64,000 nt of DNA from Sphingobium sp. EM0848. GTDB taxonomy: Bacteria > Pseudomonadota > Alphaproteobacteria > Sphingomonadales > Sphingomonadaceae. The stretch covers positions 1,736,001 through 1,800,000 of the forward strand of contig NZ_JABXWB010000001.1 of the NCBI RefSeq assembly GCF_013375555.1. The letters run 5' to 3'. The notes under the pieces are model-generated. The model was not told the DNA's origin. It ran no database searches and saw only the letters and a program-made list of their open reading frames with translations. Positions 45,432 to 55,177 of this stretch are shown one piece after another. The first letter of the stretch is position 1. Each line of letters begins with the position of its first letter. A program made the translations under genes and the position numbers.

Positions 45432-47452
45432 CAGGACAGCAGGGCCTTCAGCGTGGCGGGTGTCAGGATCTGGGGCAATGTCTGCGCATCCTTGCCGGGG
45501 GCATACCAGAGATAAAGCGGAACGCCCGACCGGCCCTGCCCTTCCAGGAAGCGGGTAATGGCTGGGTCCGCATTGGTCCAGTCGCCGACCATCACGGTCA
45601 CGCCCGCCTTGTCGAAGGCGGCGCGGGTTTCGCTGCGGTCGATGGCGGCGGCTTCATTCGCCTTGCAGGTGAGGCACCAGTCGGCGGTGAAATAGAGGAA
45701 CACCGGCTTGTTGGCGGCGCGCAGGCTGGCAAGGCGGGCTTCATCGAAGGGAATCCGGTCATCGGCCTCGGAAGCGGCGGGCGCGCGGGCGGGCAGGAGC
45801 ATGGCCGATCCGCCGAGCAGGGCCAATGCCGCGAAGGTCGCCAACAGACCGCCGCGCTTGCCCTGACGCTGGCGGCCGCCAAGCCACCAGAGGAGCAGCG
45901 CGAGGATAAGCGCCGCGCCAAGACCCAGCGTCATGGCGGAAACGCCCCGCTGCTGGCCGAGCAGCCATGCAAGACCGAGCGCAGTCAGGAACATCGGCGC
46001 GGAAAGGATTTTCTGCACCCGGCCCATCCACGCGCCGGGTCGGGGCAGACGGGTCCGCAATGCAGGCATATGGGCCAGCACCAGAAACGGCAGCGCAAGG
46101 CCAAGCCCCAGACCTGCGAAAATCGCCAGCGACGCCGCCAGCGGCAACACCAGCGCCGCGCCCATGGCCGCGCCCATGAACGGCCCGGTACAGGGCGTCG
46201 CGACGAAGGCCACCAGCACGCCGGTCCAGAAGGCGCCCGCAAGCCCTCCCTTCCCCGCCAGCTTCTCGCCGCCGCCATAGGCGCTGAGTTCGAACAGCCC
46301 AGCCAGGTTGAAGGCAATCGCCGTCACCAGCAGCAACAGCGCCAGAATGATGCGCGGGTCCTGCAACTGGAACGCCCAGCCGACCGCCGCCCCCGCCGCG
46401 CGCAGCCCCAGCAGCAGACCGCCCAGCACAAGGCAGGTCAGGATGATGCCCAGACTGTAGGCCAGCGCCTCACGGCGGACGACCCGCTCATCCCCGCCCG
46501 CCCTGGCGAGCTTCATCGCCTTGAGGCCCAGGATCGGAAAGACGCAGGGCATGATGTTGAGCAACAGCCCGCCCAGCACGGCCCCGCCCAGCGCGATCAG
46601 CGCCGTTCGCAGCGTGTCGGACCGAACGGTCGGAACGTCGCCGGGCCGGGCGGTCAGCAGGAAGCCGACATGATCGCCGGTCCGCAGCACGGCCTGTACC
46701 GGACCGGGCTTCAGCCCTTGCCCAGCCTCGGTCTCGACCAGCAGGCGGTCGCCCTGCCGCGAGACGGTCTGCGGCGCGGCATAACGCGCAAGGCCATCGG
46801 CCAGCGGGAAGAGATGCACGTCGCGCACATCGGCACCCGCCGGAAAGGGAATCGCCAGACGCAACCGGCCATCCACGATCGCATAGCGCGCCTCGCTGCC
46901 CAAAGGCCGGGGCAGATGGCTGCGCCAGCCATCGAACTGCGCCCGTCGAGAAGGCAGGATGGTGCCGTCGCCGGCGGTCAGATCAAGGCTCAATTCCGCG
47001 CCTTCGGGCACGCAGACCTTATCCGTGCAGGCCAGCCAGTCGGCGCGGACCTTGATCGGCAGCTTCGTGCCCGCCGGGACGTCCGGCGCGACGGTCAGCT
47101 TCGCCAGAACGCCATAGGGACCTTCATAGACATGATTCATCAGGCCCGAAATCAGCAGGGTTTCCGGCACCGGATAACGCAGGGCGCCAATGGTGACGCC
47201 GTCGGGCAGCGTCCATTTGACCGTCATGCCCAGACCCGCATCGCCCGGATTTTCCCAATAGCCGTGCCATCCCGCTTCCGGCCTCATGGAAAAGGCAATG
47301 GTCGTGTCCCTGCCCGGCTGCGGCATCGTCGTTTCCGCCGTCAGTTCCGCCGCGATATGGGGGGCGCCCTGCCCGAACGCGCCCTGCGCCCGCGCCACCA
47401 CCGGCGCGAACGACAAAAGGACTGTCATAAGAAGGACATGAAAAATCCGCAT
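45431..47452 (-). CDS. thiol:disulfide interchange protein, DsbD family
   Basis: Moves electrons from cytoplasmic thioredoxin to periplasmic partners. The 673 residues have a signal peptide (to about ARAQG), an N-terminal periplasmic domain with a cysteine pair (LACTDKVCVPE), eight membrane helices holding MPCVFPILGLK and TPCTGPFMG, and a C-terminal thioredoxin domain with ADWCLTCKANE. All three relay pairs of DsbD are visible. The length is longer than E. coli DsbD (565), closer to ScsB-type enzymes. Confidence 0.9.
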   Translation of the reverse strand: MRIFHVLLMTVLLSFAPVVARAQGAFGQGAPHIAAELTAETTMPQPGRDTTIAFSMRPEAGWHGYWENPGDAGLGMTVKWTLPDGVTIGALRYPVPETLLISGLMNHVYEGPYGVLAKLTVAPDVPAGTKLPIKVRADWLACTDKVCVPEGAELSLDLTAGDGTILPSRRAQFDGWRSHLPRPLGSEARYAIVDGRLRLAIPFPAGADVRDVHLFPLADGLARYAAPQTVSRQGDRLLVETEAGQGLKPGPVQAVLRTGDHVGFLLTARPGDVPTVRSDTLRTALIALGGAVLGGLLLNIMPCVFPILGLKAMKLARAGGDERVVRREALAYSLGIILTCLVLGGLLLGLRAAGAAVGWAFQLQDPRIILALLLLVTAIAFNLAGLFELSAYGGGEKLAGKGGLAGAFWTGVLVAFVATPCTGPFMGAAMGAALVLPLAASLAIFAGLGLGLALPFLVLAHMPALRTRLPRPGAWMGRVQKILSAPMFLTALGLAWLLGQQRGVSAMTLGLGAALILALLLWWLGGRQRQGKRGGLLATFAALALLGGSAMLLPARAPAASEADDRIPFDEARLASLRAANKPVFLYFTADWCLTCKANEAAAIDRSETRAAFDKAGVTVMVGDWTNADPAITRFLEGQGRSGVPLYLWYAPGKDAQTLPQILTPATLKALLS

Positions 47453-47531
47453 CGGGCCTCTGGTCGCGTGGATGCAAGGGGGCTAGGTCCCGATGCATCT
47501 GTCGTCAAGGCATCAGAAGGTATCCTCCCCC

Positions 47532-49199
47532 ATGTTGAAAAAAGTCGCTGCCGCCTTGCTCCTGGCCAGTTCCATCCCCGCGCTGGCTCAGGCGCCGGCA
47601 GTTCCGGTGGCAGCCGCGCCCGCTCCGTCGACGCCGCCCAAGCTGATCGTCGCCATCTCCGTCGATCAGTTTTCCGCCGATCTGTTCAGCGAATATCGGC
47701 AATATTATACCGGCGGCCTCAGGCGGCTGACCGAACAGGGCGTAGTCTTCCCGCGCGGCTATCAGAGCCACGCCGCGACCGAAACCTGCCCCGGCCACAG
47801 CACCATCCTGACCGGCAGCCGCCCGTCGCGCACCGGCATCATCGCCAATAACTGGTTCGACCTTGGCACCGCCCGCGCCGACAAACAGGTCTATTGCGCG
47901 GAGGATGAGACGCAGCCAGGCACCGACAGCGAGAATTATCAGGCCTCGCCCATGCATCTGAAGGTGCCGACGCTGGGCGGACGGATGAAGATCGCCAACC
48001 CCGCGACCCGCGTCGTGTCGGTTTCCGGCAAGGACCGCGCGGCCATCATGATGGGCGGGCCGACCGCCGATCAGGTCTGGTGGCTGGGCGGACCGAAGGG
48101 CTATGTGAGCTATAAGGGCGTGGCCGTGCCGCCGCTGGTGGCGAAGGTCAACGAAGTCATGGCCCAGCGTCTGGCGCAGCCCAATCCGGGCTTCGAACTG
48201 CCGCCGCAATGCGCGGCAAAGGATTTCCCCGTAAAGGCCGGGGACAGGACGGTCGGCACCGGACGCTTCGCGCGCGAGGCAGGCGATTACAAGGGCTTCC
48301 GCATCTCGCCCGAGCAGGACGCGATGACGCTGGCCTTCGCCGCCGCCGCCATCGAGACTATGGCGCTGGGCAAGCAGGCGCAGGCCGACATCATCTCCAT
48401 CGGCCTGTCCGCTACCGACTATGTCGGCCACAGCTATGGCACCGAGGGGACCGAAAGCTGCATTCAGGTCGACCGGCTGGACCGGGAACTGGGCGCCTTT
48501 TTCGACCGTCTGGACAAGGACGGGCTGGATTATGTGGTGGTGCTGACCGCCGATCATGGCGGCCATGACCTGCCCGAACGGCACCGGATGAACGCCATGC
48601 CGATGGAGCAGCGCGTCGACAAGGCGCTCACTCCCAAGGCATTGTCGGCGGCGATCGCGGAAAAGACCGGCATCAGCGGCAAGACGCTGATCTGGGGCGA
48701 TGGCCCGGCGGGCGACCTGTATTTCGACAGGAGCCTGACCGCCGCCCAGCGTAGCAAGGTGGAAGCCGCGACACTGGCCCTGCTGCGCGCTCATCCGCAA
48801 GTGCAGACGGTCTTCACCAAGGCGGAAATCGCCGCGACGCCTTCGCCGTCCGGCCCGCCGGAAAGCTGGTCGCTGCTTCAGGAGGCCCGCGCCAGCTTCG
48901 ATCCGCAGCGCTCGGGCGACCTGCTGCTGCTGCTGAAGCCACGGGTCATGTCGATCCCGGAAAGCGCGGTGATGGGCTATGTCGCCACCCATGGCAGCCC
49001 CTGGGACACGGACCGCCGGGTGCCGATCCTGTTCTGGCGCAAAGGCCTCACTCATTTCGAGCAGCCACTGGGCGTCGAGACGGTGGACATCTTGCCGACG
49101 CTGGCGGCGCTCATCAAACTGCCGGTGCCCAGGAACGAGATTGACGGGCGATGCCTGGACCTGATCGCGGGCGAAGGGGATAGCTGCCCGGCGCAATAA
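47532..49199 (+). CDS. phoK: secreted alkaline phosphatase, PhoK type
   Basis: Encodes 555 residues with a signal peptide (MLKKVAAALLLASSIPALAQ). The sequence follows Sphingomonas PhoK closely, including the active-site stretch AATETCPGHSTILTG; the nucleophile is the second Thr, residue 85 (Thr89 in PhoK). LIVAISVDQFS carries a zinc-binding Asp and VLTADHGGHDLPERHRMN an Asp-His pair. A PafA/PhoK-type enzyme that hydrolyses phosphate monoesters outside the cytoplasm and yields inorganic phosphate. The gene name rests on my recall of the PhoK sequence. No Pho box was recognised. Confidence 0.9.
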   Translation: MLKKVAAALLLASSIPALAQAPAVPVAAAPAPSTPPKLIVAISVDQFSADLFSEYRQYYTGGLRRLTEQGVVFPRGYQSHAATETCPGHSTILTGSRPSRTGIIANNWFDLGTARADKQVYCAEDETQPGTDSENYQASPMHLKVPTLGGRMKIANPATRVVSVSGKDRAAIMMGGPTADQVWWLGGPKGYVSYKGVAVPPLVAKVNEVMAQRLAQPNPGFELPPQCAAKDFPVKAGDRTVGTGRFAREAGDYKGFRISPEQDAMTLAFAAAAIETMALGKQAQADIISIGLSATDYVGHSYGTEGTESCIQVDRLDRELGAFFDRLDKDGLDYVVVLTADHGGHDLPERHRMNAMPMEQRVDKALTPKALSAAIAEKTGISGKTLIWGDGPAGDLYFDRSLTAAQRSKVEAATLALLRAHPQVQTVFTKAEIAATPSPSGPPESWSLLQEARASFDPQRSGDLLLLLKPRVMSIPESAVMGYVATHGSPWDTDRRVPILFWRKGLTHFEQPLGVETVDILPTLAALIKLPVPRNEIDGRCLDLIAGEGDSCPAQ

Positions 49200-49205
49200 A
49201 CCATG

Positions 49206-49238
49206 CCGAACGAGGCGAGCGCCCCTCGCCCCGTTCGG
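49206..49238. terminator. terminator-like hairpin between phoK and the serine acetyltransferase gene
   Basis: Fourteen paired bases on each side (CCGAACG-A-GGCGAG with CTCGCC-C-CGTTCGG, one A/C mismatch) and a 5-base loop, between the converging genes. There is no T run, so it may also block exonucleases. Confidence 0.6.
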
Positions 49239-49243
49239 AAGGC

Positions 49244-50230
49244 TCAGATATTCTCCGCGATCCCGTCGCCCTCCTCCACCAGCGCGTGGACACGATGGGG
49301 CGCGGAGACTTCGACCCGGCTGGTCACTTCATAATGGGCCTTCGCCTGCCGGACATTGCTGTCGGCCGGCACGCTGTCGGTCAGCCAGACATTGCCGCCG
49401 ATCACGGACCGGCTGCCGATGATGATGCGCCCCAATATGGTCGCCCCGGAATAGATCACCACATCGTCCTCGATGATCGGATGGCGGGCCAGCGCCTTTT
49501 CCAGCCGCCCCTTCTCATCCGCCGGAAAGCTGCGCGCGCCCAGCGTCACGCCCTGATAGATGCGCACCCGGTCGCCGACGATGGCGGTTTCCCCGATCAC
49601 GACGCCGGTGCCATGATCGATGAAGAAGCTGCGGCCGATCTTCGCGCCGGGATGAATGTCGATCCCGGTGCTGCTGTGCGCGATTTCGGAGATGATCCGC
49701 GCCACCAGCGGCGCGCCCAACTGATACAGACGATGCGCCAGCCGATGATGGGTGATCGCCATCATGGAAGGATAGCAGATCAGCACCTCGTCCACGCTGC
49801 GCGCGGCGGGATCGCCCAGAAAGGCCGCCTCCACATCGCTGTCGAGCAATTCGCGCAATGCCGGCAGGCTTTGCGCGAAAGCGCCGATGATGCGCGAGGC
49901 TTCCCGGTCCAGATCCTCGGACGCTTCGCCCTGCATCGTGTAGATCAGCTCAAGGCGGATCTGGCCGTACAGGCGGCTGAGCGCGGTCTGCAAGGTCTGC
50001 GCGACATAGGCGTCTTCATTATGCAGCCGCACGAAGCTGGGGCCGAGGCGGAGCGGAAACAGCGCGCCGCACAGCGCCGCCATGATCTTCGTCAGCGAAG
50101 CGCGCGAGGGGAAACCCTCCGCGCCATATTCGGCATGATGGTCCTGCCCCTGCCGCCAGCGCCGCCGCACCGTGCCCAGTTCAGCCGCCAGCCGGTCAAT
50201 GTCCCAATAGCCTTCGCCCTGCGCCGTCAT
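49244..50230 (-). CDS. serine O-acetyltransferase (EpsC type)
   Basis: Acetylates serine to O-acetylserine, the first step to cysteine. The 328 residues have an N-terminal helical domain and a left-handed beta-helix of hexapeptide repeats with the catalytic stretch STGIDIHPGAKIGRSFFIDHGTG and the TLGARSFP segment. The N-terminal region is longer than in E. coli CysE, as in the EpsC group. Transcription converges with phoK. Confidence 0.88.
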   Translation of the reverse strand: MTAQGEGYWDIDRLAAELGTVRRRWRQGQDHHAEYGAEGFPSRASLTKIMAALCGALFPLRLGPSFVRLHNEDAYVAQTLQTALSRLYGQIRLELIYTMQGEASEDLDREASRIIGAFAQSLPALRELLDSDVEAAFLGDPAARSVDEVLICYPSMMAITHHRLAHRLYQLGAPLVARIISEIAHSSTGIDIHPGAKIGRSFFIDHGTGVVIGETAIVGDRVRIYQGVTLGARSFPADEKGRLEKALARHPIIEDDVVIYSGATILGRIIIGSRSVIGGNVWLTDSVPADSNVRQAKAHYEVTSRVEVSAPHRVHALVEEGDGIAENI

Positions 50231-50337
50231 ATGTGCCTCTTTACGAACAGGCTACCGGCATAGCCCGCCAGTGCAGGCGGCGATAAACGAGTTTTGCTTG
50301 GGGGTTGCCAGATTCTCTTTTTACCGAAACTTTGCGC

Positions 50338-51651
50338 TCAGCGATCTTCCTCCGGCAGATTCAGGCATATTTCCGCCCGCAATCCTCCCCCCGGCCGGTT
50401 GGCGAGAAGCAACCGCCCGCCTTCCTGCTCGACCGCGCGGGCAACGATGGCGAGGCCCAGGCCCAGCCCACGCGTGTTGCGCTGTCGCGCTTCGTCCAGC
50501 CGGGCAAAGGGTTTCAACACCTCCTCCAGCTTGTCGCGGGGAATGCCGGGACCGTCATCGTCGACCCGGATCAGCACTTCCCTGTTCCGCCGCTCCAGTG
50601 TCACGCGCGCGCCGCCGCCATAATGCAAGGCGTTCTCGATCAGATTGACCACCGCCCGCCGCAGCGAGAGTGGGCGCACAGCCATTTCCAGATGGTCCAG
50701 TCCGGCATAGTCGACGGGCCTGCCGTGATCCTGAAAGGCGTCGACCACCGTGGCCGCCATCACCGCCACATCGATCCGCACCGGGGGTTCCGCGTTTTTC
50801 TCGCCCCCCAGAAAAGCGAGGAGCGAGTCGATCATCTCGCCCATTTCCTCCAGATCGCCCTCCATCGCTTCCCGCGCATCATTTTCGGGAAGGTTTTCCA
50901 GCCGCAGCTGCAACCGCGCGAGCGGCGTGCGCAGATCATGGCCGACTGCGGCGAGCGTCTCGGTCCGTTCGGTGATCAGGCGGTGGATGCGGGTCTGCAT
51001 GGCGTTGAAGGCGCGAATGAGGTTGCGCACATCGCTGGAGCCGCCCTCCGCCACCATGACTTCGTCGCTCAGACCGATGCGCTCGGTCGCCTGGGTCAGG
51101 TCGCGCAGCGGCGCCAGCGTGCGGCGGATCAACATGCCGCCGACGACCAGCAGCGCCAGCACCGGAATGAGCGCCAGCCCCATACGACCGATGGTGAATG
51201 TCCATTTGCCGCCGCTATGCCGCATGCCGAAATAGAGCCAGCTGCCGTCCGCCAGCCTCAGGCCGCCATCGATCTGCGACATGCGCGCCGGGGCGGCGAG
51301 CCGCAGCCAGAGATGCGCCTGCTCCAGCGTCGGTTCCCAGTCGATGATCTGGCGCCGCATCCGCTCCAGCCCCGGCGCCAGCGGCGGCGGCGGCGGCGAT
51401 GCAGCCGTCCAGTGAATGTCATAGCGGTCGGTGGTCAGTTGCAACGCCAGCGCGTGCCGTTCATCCGGCGGCTGTTCGGTCAGCAGCTTGCGGGCGATGA
51501 CCAGATGCTCGGCCAGGCGGCGCGCCTCGTCATCCTGGAGCGACAGCTGGTTCGCCCGCTCATTGACCAGAGTGCCGAGGGCAAATTCCAGCGTCAGGGT
51601 CAGCAACAGGATCGCGAAAATCTGCCCGACCAGGCTGACATGCCGTCTCAA
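50338..51651 (-). CDS. sensor histidine kinase
   Basis: Encodes 437 residues with membrane helices at about 9-28 and 155-175 flanking a periplasmic sensor domain that contains a proline run (SPPPPPLAP). HAMP linker follows, then the H-box VGHDLRTPLARL, N-box NLIENALHYGG and the G boxes VDDDGPGIP and GLGLGLAIV. This is the EnvZ-type layout. Its start overlaps the response regulator stop by four bases. The stimulus is unknown; the pair adjoins a TorF porin gene. Confidence 0.93.
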   Translation of the reverse strand: MRRHVSLVGQIFAILLLTLTLEFALGTLVNERANQLSLQDDEARRLAEHLVIARKLLTEQPPDERHALALQLTTDRYDIHWTAASPPPPPLAPGLERMRRQIIDWEPTLEQAHLWLRLAAPARMSQIDGGLRLADGSWLYFGMRHSGGKWTFTIGRMGLALIPVLALLVVGGMLIRRTLAPLRDLTQATERIGLSDEVMVAEGGSSDVRNLIRAFNAMQTRIHRLITERTETLAAVGHDLRTPLARLQLRLENLPENDAREAMEGDLEEMGEMIDSLLAFLGGEKNAEPPVRIDVAVMAATVVDAFQDHGRPVDYAGLDHLEMAVRPLSLRRAVVNLIENALHYGGGARVTLERRNREVLIRVDDDGPGIPRDKLEEVLKPFARLDEARQRNTRGLGLGLAIVARAVEQEGGRLLLANRPGGGLRAEICLNLPEEDR

Positions 51652-52358
51652 GCCCGGCTAACCTCCGCATTGAACATATAACCGACGCCGCGAACGGTGG
51701 TGATCGGCGCGGCGCGATCCTGCGTGGACAGCTTGCGGCGCAGGCGGCTGACGAGGACATCGATGCTGCGGTCGCTGCTGTCGCCCATGCGGGTGCGGGA
51801 CAGTTCGATCAGCCGTTCGCGGGCGATGACGCGCTGCGGATGGCTGAGGAAGGAGCCGAGCAGGTCGAACTCCGCGCCGGTCAGGTCGACGATGGCGCCA
51901 GTGGGCGATCGCAGTTCGCGGCGCGGGAAATTGACGACCCAGCCGTCGAAGCGGGCTTCATTCTCCCGATGTTCGTCTGGGCCGCGCTCCACGCCGACGC
52001 GGCGGAGGATGGCGCGAATGCGGGCGATCAGTTCGCGGGTGCCGAAGGGCTTGGGAAGATAATCGTCCGCGCCCAGTTCCAGCCCGACAATGCGGTCGGT
52101 CTCGCTGCCCTTGGCGCTGATGAAGATGATGGGCACATCGCTCTTGCGCCGGATCTGGCGGCAGAGGTCGATGCCGTTGGTGCCGGGCAGCATCACGTCG
52201 AGGACGACGAGATCGACCGGCCCTGCATCGAAGGCCACCCACATTTCCGGACCGGAGGAGGCCGGGCGGACCTGATAGCCATGTTCCTGCAACGCCCGTG
52301 CCGTCAGCGTGCGCAGCGGCGGGTCGTCCTCCACCAGGATGATCGTGGGGGCGGTCAT
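51648..52358 (-). CDS. OmpR-family response regulator
   Basis: Encodes 236 residues. Receiver residues are all intact: Glu10-Asp11 acid pair in ILVEDDPP, phosphoacceptor Asp54 in VVLDVMLPG, Ser81 in FISAKG and Lys103 in LPKPFG. The C-terminal winged helix has DRSIDVLVSRLRRKL. It is co-translated with the kinase. The protein is a close paralogue, aligned without gaps in the receiver, of the degenerate regulator at 56016-56726. Confidence 0.94.
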   Translation of the reverse strand: MTAPTIILVEDDPPLRTLTARALQEHGYQVRPASSGPEMWVAFDAGPVDLVVLDVMLPGTNGIDLCRQIRRKSDVPIIFISAKGSETDRIVGLELGADDYLPKPFGTRELIARIRAILRRVGVERGPDEHRENEARFDGWVVNFPRRELRSPTGAIVDLTGAEFDLLGSFLSHPQRVIARERLIELSRTRMGDSSDRSIDVLVSRLRRKLSTQDRAAPITTVRGVGYMFNAEVSRA

Positions 52359-52516
52359 GCCGCTATGGTGGGCCAAGAAAATCTGCTCATGGAAGCGAGA
52401 TAGGTCGCGCGGGATAGACGGTCAACCGGACGTTGCCGCAGCAACAGGCCCCTGCAAGCCCAGCAACAATTTGTCACGATGGGGACAATCGCTTGTCCCG
52501 TCCTGGCAAGATTTGT

Positions 52517-52549
52517 CATGCCGGGCCTCCCCCTGAAAGGCCCGGCATG
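52517..52549 (-). terminator. terminator-like hairpin after the TorF gene
   Basis: A perfect 12-base stem (CATGCCGGGCCT / AGGCCCGGCATG) with a 9-base loop, 8 bases after the stop of the porin gene on the minus strand. The minus-strand tail is ACAAATCTT, a weak T tract. Confidence 0.65.
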
Positions 52550-52556
52550 GCTCCCG

Positions 52557-53372
52557 TCAGAAGGCGGCCGAAAGGGAGAAGACCACCCGGCTGCGGGCAA
52601 TGGACGAACCATCGGAATCGGAGAAGTTCGGACGAATGTAGTTTTCCTCGACACGAGCGATGTCGGTGTCGACATAGGCGACGCCCAGCGTCAGCGGCGT
52701 GCCGGGAATGGCGACGTCCGCGCCCACCAGCCAGTCGAGATATTTGCCCGTGGGCGCGACCGAGGTGCCGTTGGGACCAAGACCGGGATTGCCGTTCGAC
52801 CAGCCCAGATGCGCCTTCAGCGTGACTGGCGTGTTGGGAACGGCGCCGCTGACATCACCCCAGATGTAGAGATTATCCTCCTTGTCGCCGATGCGGCTCT
52901 GCGGCGTGTTCGACCAGTTGCCCAGCGCCTGCTGCTTGGGCGCATAGGCGACGCCGATCAGCCCCTTGACCGGGCCGAGTGCGCTCGACAGCTTCACATA
53001 GGGTTCGGCGAAATCGGTCTTGTCGGCGCCCGACGGGTACATGTACCAGGTCAGGCCGACGTCCAGCGTCGCGCCGCCCAGCGGCACCGCATAACCCGCA
53101 AACAGGTCCAGTTCCAAGTTCGACCCGCCGAACGTGCCCCAGCCCGAGAGATTGGAGGCCCAGGTGCCGGCGTAGGCGCCGCTTTCATGGGTCAGCGTGA
53201 TGCCGCCCTGCACCGCCATGCCCTTGTCGGTCTGCGACACGCCGCGGAAGCGATAGTCAGACACCAGCGCGACGCTGCCGGAAACGGTGACGGGGCCTGC
53301 AGGCTCTTCCTGAGCGAAGGCCGGAGCGCTGGAAAGCAGCGCAAACGCGGCACAGGCAATCTGATACTTCAT
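52557..53372 (-). CDS. TorF family putative porin
   Basis: Encodes 271 residues with a signal peptide (MKYQIACAAFALLSSAPAFAQ). Amphipathic strands with aromatic belts and a C-terminal Phe (VFSLSAAF) point to an outer-membrane barrel. The N-terminal segment SGSVALVSDYRFRGVSQTDKG is typical of TorF/GldC-type putative porins of proteobacteria. The ATG at 53372, with GGGGA 6 bases before, is preferred to one six bases upstream. Substrate unknown; the two-component pair next to it may regulate it. Confidence 0.85.
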   Translation of the reverse strand: MKYQIACAAFALLSSAPAFAQEEPAGPVTVSGSVALVSDYRFRGVSQTDKGMAVQGGITLTHESGAYAGTWASNLSGWGTFGGSNLELDLFAGYAVPLGGATLDVGLTWYMYPSGADKTDFAEPYVKLSSALGPVKGLIGVAYAPKQQALGNWSNTPQSRIGDKEDNLYIWGDVSGAVPNTPVTLKAHLGWSNGNPGLGPNGTSVAPTGKYLDWLVGADVAIPGTPLTLGVAYVDTDIARVEENYIRPNFSDSDGSSIARSRVVFSLSAAF

Positions 53373-53609
53373 GAACATTCCCCTTTTTTAGGCAAGAATG
53401 TTCCGTCCTGCGTCCACGCATTCGAAGATCTGTCTAATAAATCGCCTTCGATATTCGTGGAACAGGGGCAGTTTATGGATTCAATAGCGCTCCATGGAAG
53501 GCATTTTCTGCAACTGCGAAAGCATAGTGCATTTCTGTGGCGTCATAGACACGCTATTTTTCTTTTACGATGCCGAATGTTTCCATTTCATTTCTGAATG
53601 GAAAGGAAA
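53373..53609. other. AT-rich gap between the TorF and SulP genes
   Basis: No gene was seen. The right half, before the terminator at 53610, is markedly AT-rich for this genome and contains an 8-base inverted repeat (TTTCCATT at 53580-53587, AATGGAAA at 53597-53604). The left part must hold the promoter of the leftward TorF gene; no clear -35/-10 pair was found. Confidence 0.5.
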
Positions 53610-53647
53610 AGGCCGCCGCGTCACTGGGTCTCGTGACGCGACGGCCT
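53610..53647 (-). terminator. terminator of the SulP gene
   Basis: A long stem with one mismatch (AGGCCG-C-CGCGTCAC with GTGACGCG-A-CGGCCT) and an 8-base loop, 28 bases after the SulP stop. On the minus strand it is followed by TTTCCTTTCC, a T-rich tail. Confidence 0.8.
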
Positions 53648-53674
53648 GCTGATCGCCTGATGAGGGGGTGAAGG

Positions 53675-55168
53675 TCAGGCGACCAGATGGCGCATCCGGC
53701 CGGTGGCGCCGAACAACTCCACCTCGGCCCCGGTTCCCCGACGCCGGTCGACCCATTCGCGGACCATTTCCGCGCAGGTATGGTCGATATGGCCCAGCCG
53801 CTCGACATTCAGGATGACAAGGCGACCGGCGGGCACCGACTCCAGCTTGGCCGACAGTCGGGGCAGGTTGAGGAAGGTGGCCGTGCCGTGCAGCGCCACT
53901 TCATGCGCATCCTCGCGACTCTCCTCTTCCAGTCCCAACCGCAGACGGCGGGCATGGGGCAGCATTTCCAGCAGCGACAGGCCGATACCCACCAGCACGC
54001 CGGTCAGCAGGTCGGTCGCCACGACACAGATCAGCGTCGCCGCCCACACCACGGCCGGGAGCGGACCGTAACGGTGGAACAGGTGCTTCGCATGATCGAA
54101 GCTGACCAGACGAATGCCGGTGACGACCAGGATGCCGGCCAGCGCCGCCATCGGGATTTCCCTCAGCAGCCAGGGCAGCAGGGCAACGAAGCCCAATATC
54201 CAGACGCCATGCAGGATGGTCGACAGACGGGTCCTGGCGCCTGCCTGGACGTTGGCCGAACTGCGGACGATCACGCCGGTCATCGGCAGCGCGCCCGCGA
54301 CGCCGCAGAGCAGATTGCCCACGCCCTGCGCGCTCAGCTCGCGGTTATAGTTGGTGCGGACGCCGTCATGCATCCGGTCGACCGCCGCCGCCGACAGCAG
54401 CGTTTCAGCGCTGGCGATGAAGGCGATGGCAATGGCGGTGGTGAGGATCGCCGGGTTCATGAGTTGCGCCAACAGCCCCTGTTCCGGCAGCGAAATGGCG
54501 GCGACGATCGATTCCGGCACCGTCACGCGGGCGACGGGCAGACTGAAGAGGAAGGCCGCCAGAGTCGCCAGCACCACGCCGACCAGCGCGCCGGGAACCA
54601 GCTTCATCGAGGCAGGACGGAATTTCTCCCAACCCAGCATACCGCCGATGGTGACAAGGCCGACCGCGAAAGCCGTCGCCGCGTCCTGATGGGTGAGGCC
54701 GAAAATCTGCCCCGGCATGGCGACCAGATTGGCAAGCCCGCTGGAGAGCGGCTTGTCGTCGAACAGCACATGGAACTGCCCCACGACGATCAGCACGCCA
54801 ATGCCGGCCAACATGCCATGCACCACGGCGGGCGAGATCGCGCGGAACCAGCCGCCGACGCGCAGCAGACCGGCAATCACCTGTATGGCGCCGGCCAGGA
54901 TCAGGATCGGACCGAGGGCGGACAGGCCCTGTTTCTGCACGATTTCGAAGACGATGACGGCCAGACCCGCCGCCGGACCGCTGACCTGCAAGGGCGATCC
55001 CGCCAACAGACCGACGATCAGACCACCGATCATGCCGGTGATCAGGCCCTTTTCCGGCGGCACGCCGGATGCGATGGCGATGCCCATGCACAGTGGCATC
55101 GCCACCAGGAAGACGACGATGGACGCCGTGAAGTCGCGGCTGAAAGCGCCGCCGGAAAATGCCTTCAT
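53675..55168 (-). CDS. SulP family anion transporter with STAS domain
   Basis: Encodes 497 residues with about 12-14 membrane helices and a C-terminal STAS domain from about residue 390 (RLVILNVERLGHIDHTCAEM). SulP proteins move sulfate, bicarbonate or dicarboxylates. Being directly next to a carbonic anhydrase gene (9 bases) suggests a bicarbonate carrier, as with BicA-type systems. The CA gene precedes it on the same strand, so the two make one operon. Confidence 0.9.
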   Translation of the reverse strand: MKAFSGGAFSRDFTASIVVFLVAMPLCMGIAIASGVPPEKGLITGMIGGLIVGLLAGSPLQVSGPAAGLAVIVFEIVQKQGLSALGPILILAGAIQVIAGLLRVGGWFRAISPAVVHGMLAGIGVLIVVGQFHVLFDDKPLSSGLANLVAMPGQIFGLTHQDAATAFAVGLVTIGGMLGWEKFRPASMKLVPGALVGVVLATLAAFLFSLPVARVTVPESIVAAISLPEQGLLAQLMNPAILTTAIAIAFIASAETLLSAAAVDRMHDGVRTNYNRELSAQGVGNLLCGVAGALPMTGVIVRSSANVQAGARTRLSTILHGVWILGFVALLPWLLREIPMAALAGILVVTGIRLVSFDHAKHLFHRYGPLPAVVWAATLICVVATDLLTGVLVGIGLSLLEMLPHARRLRLGLEEESREDAHEVALHGTATFLNLPRLSAKLESVPAGRLVILNVERLGHIDHTCAEMVREWVDRRRGTGAEVELFGATGRMRHLVA

Positions 55169-55177
55169 CATGGGAAA

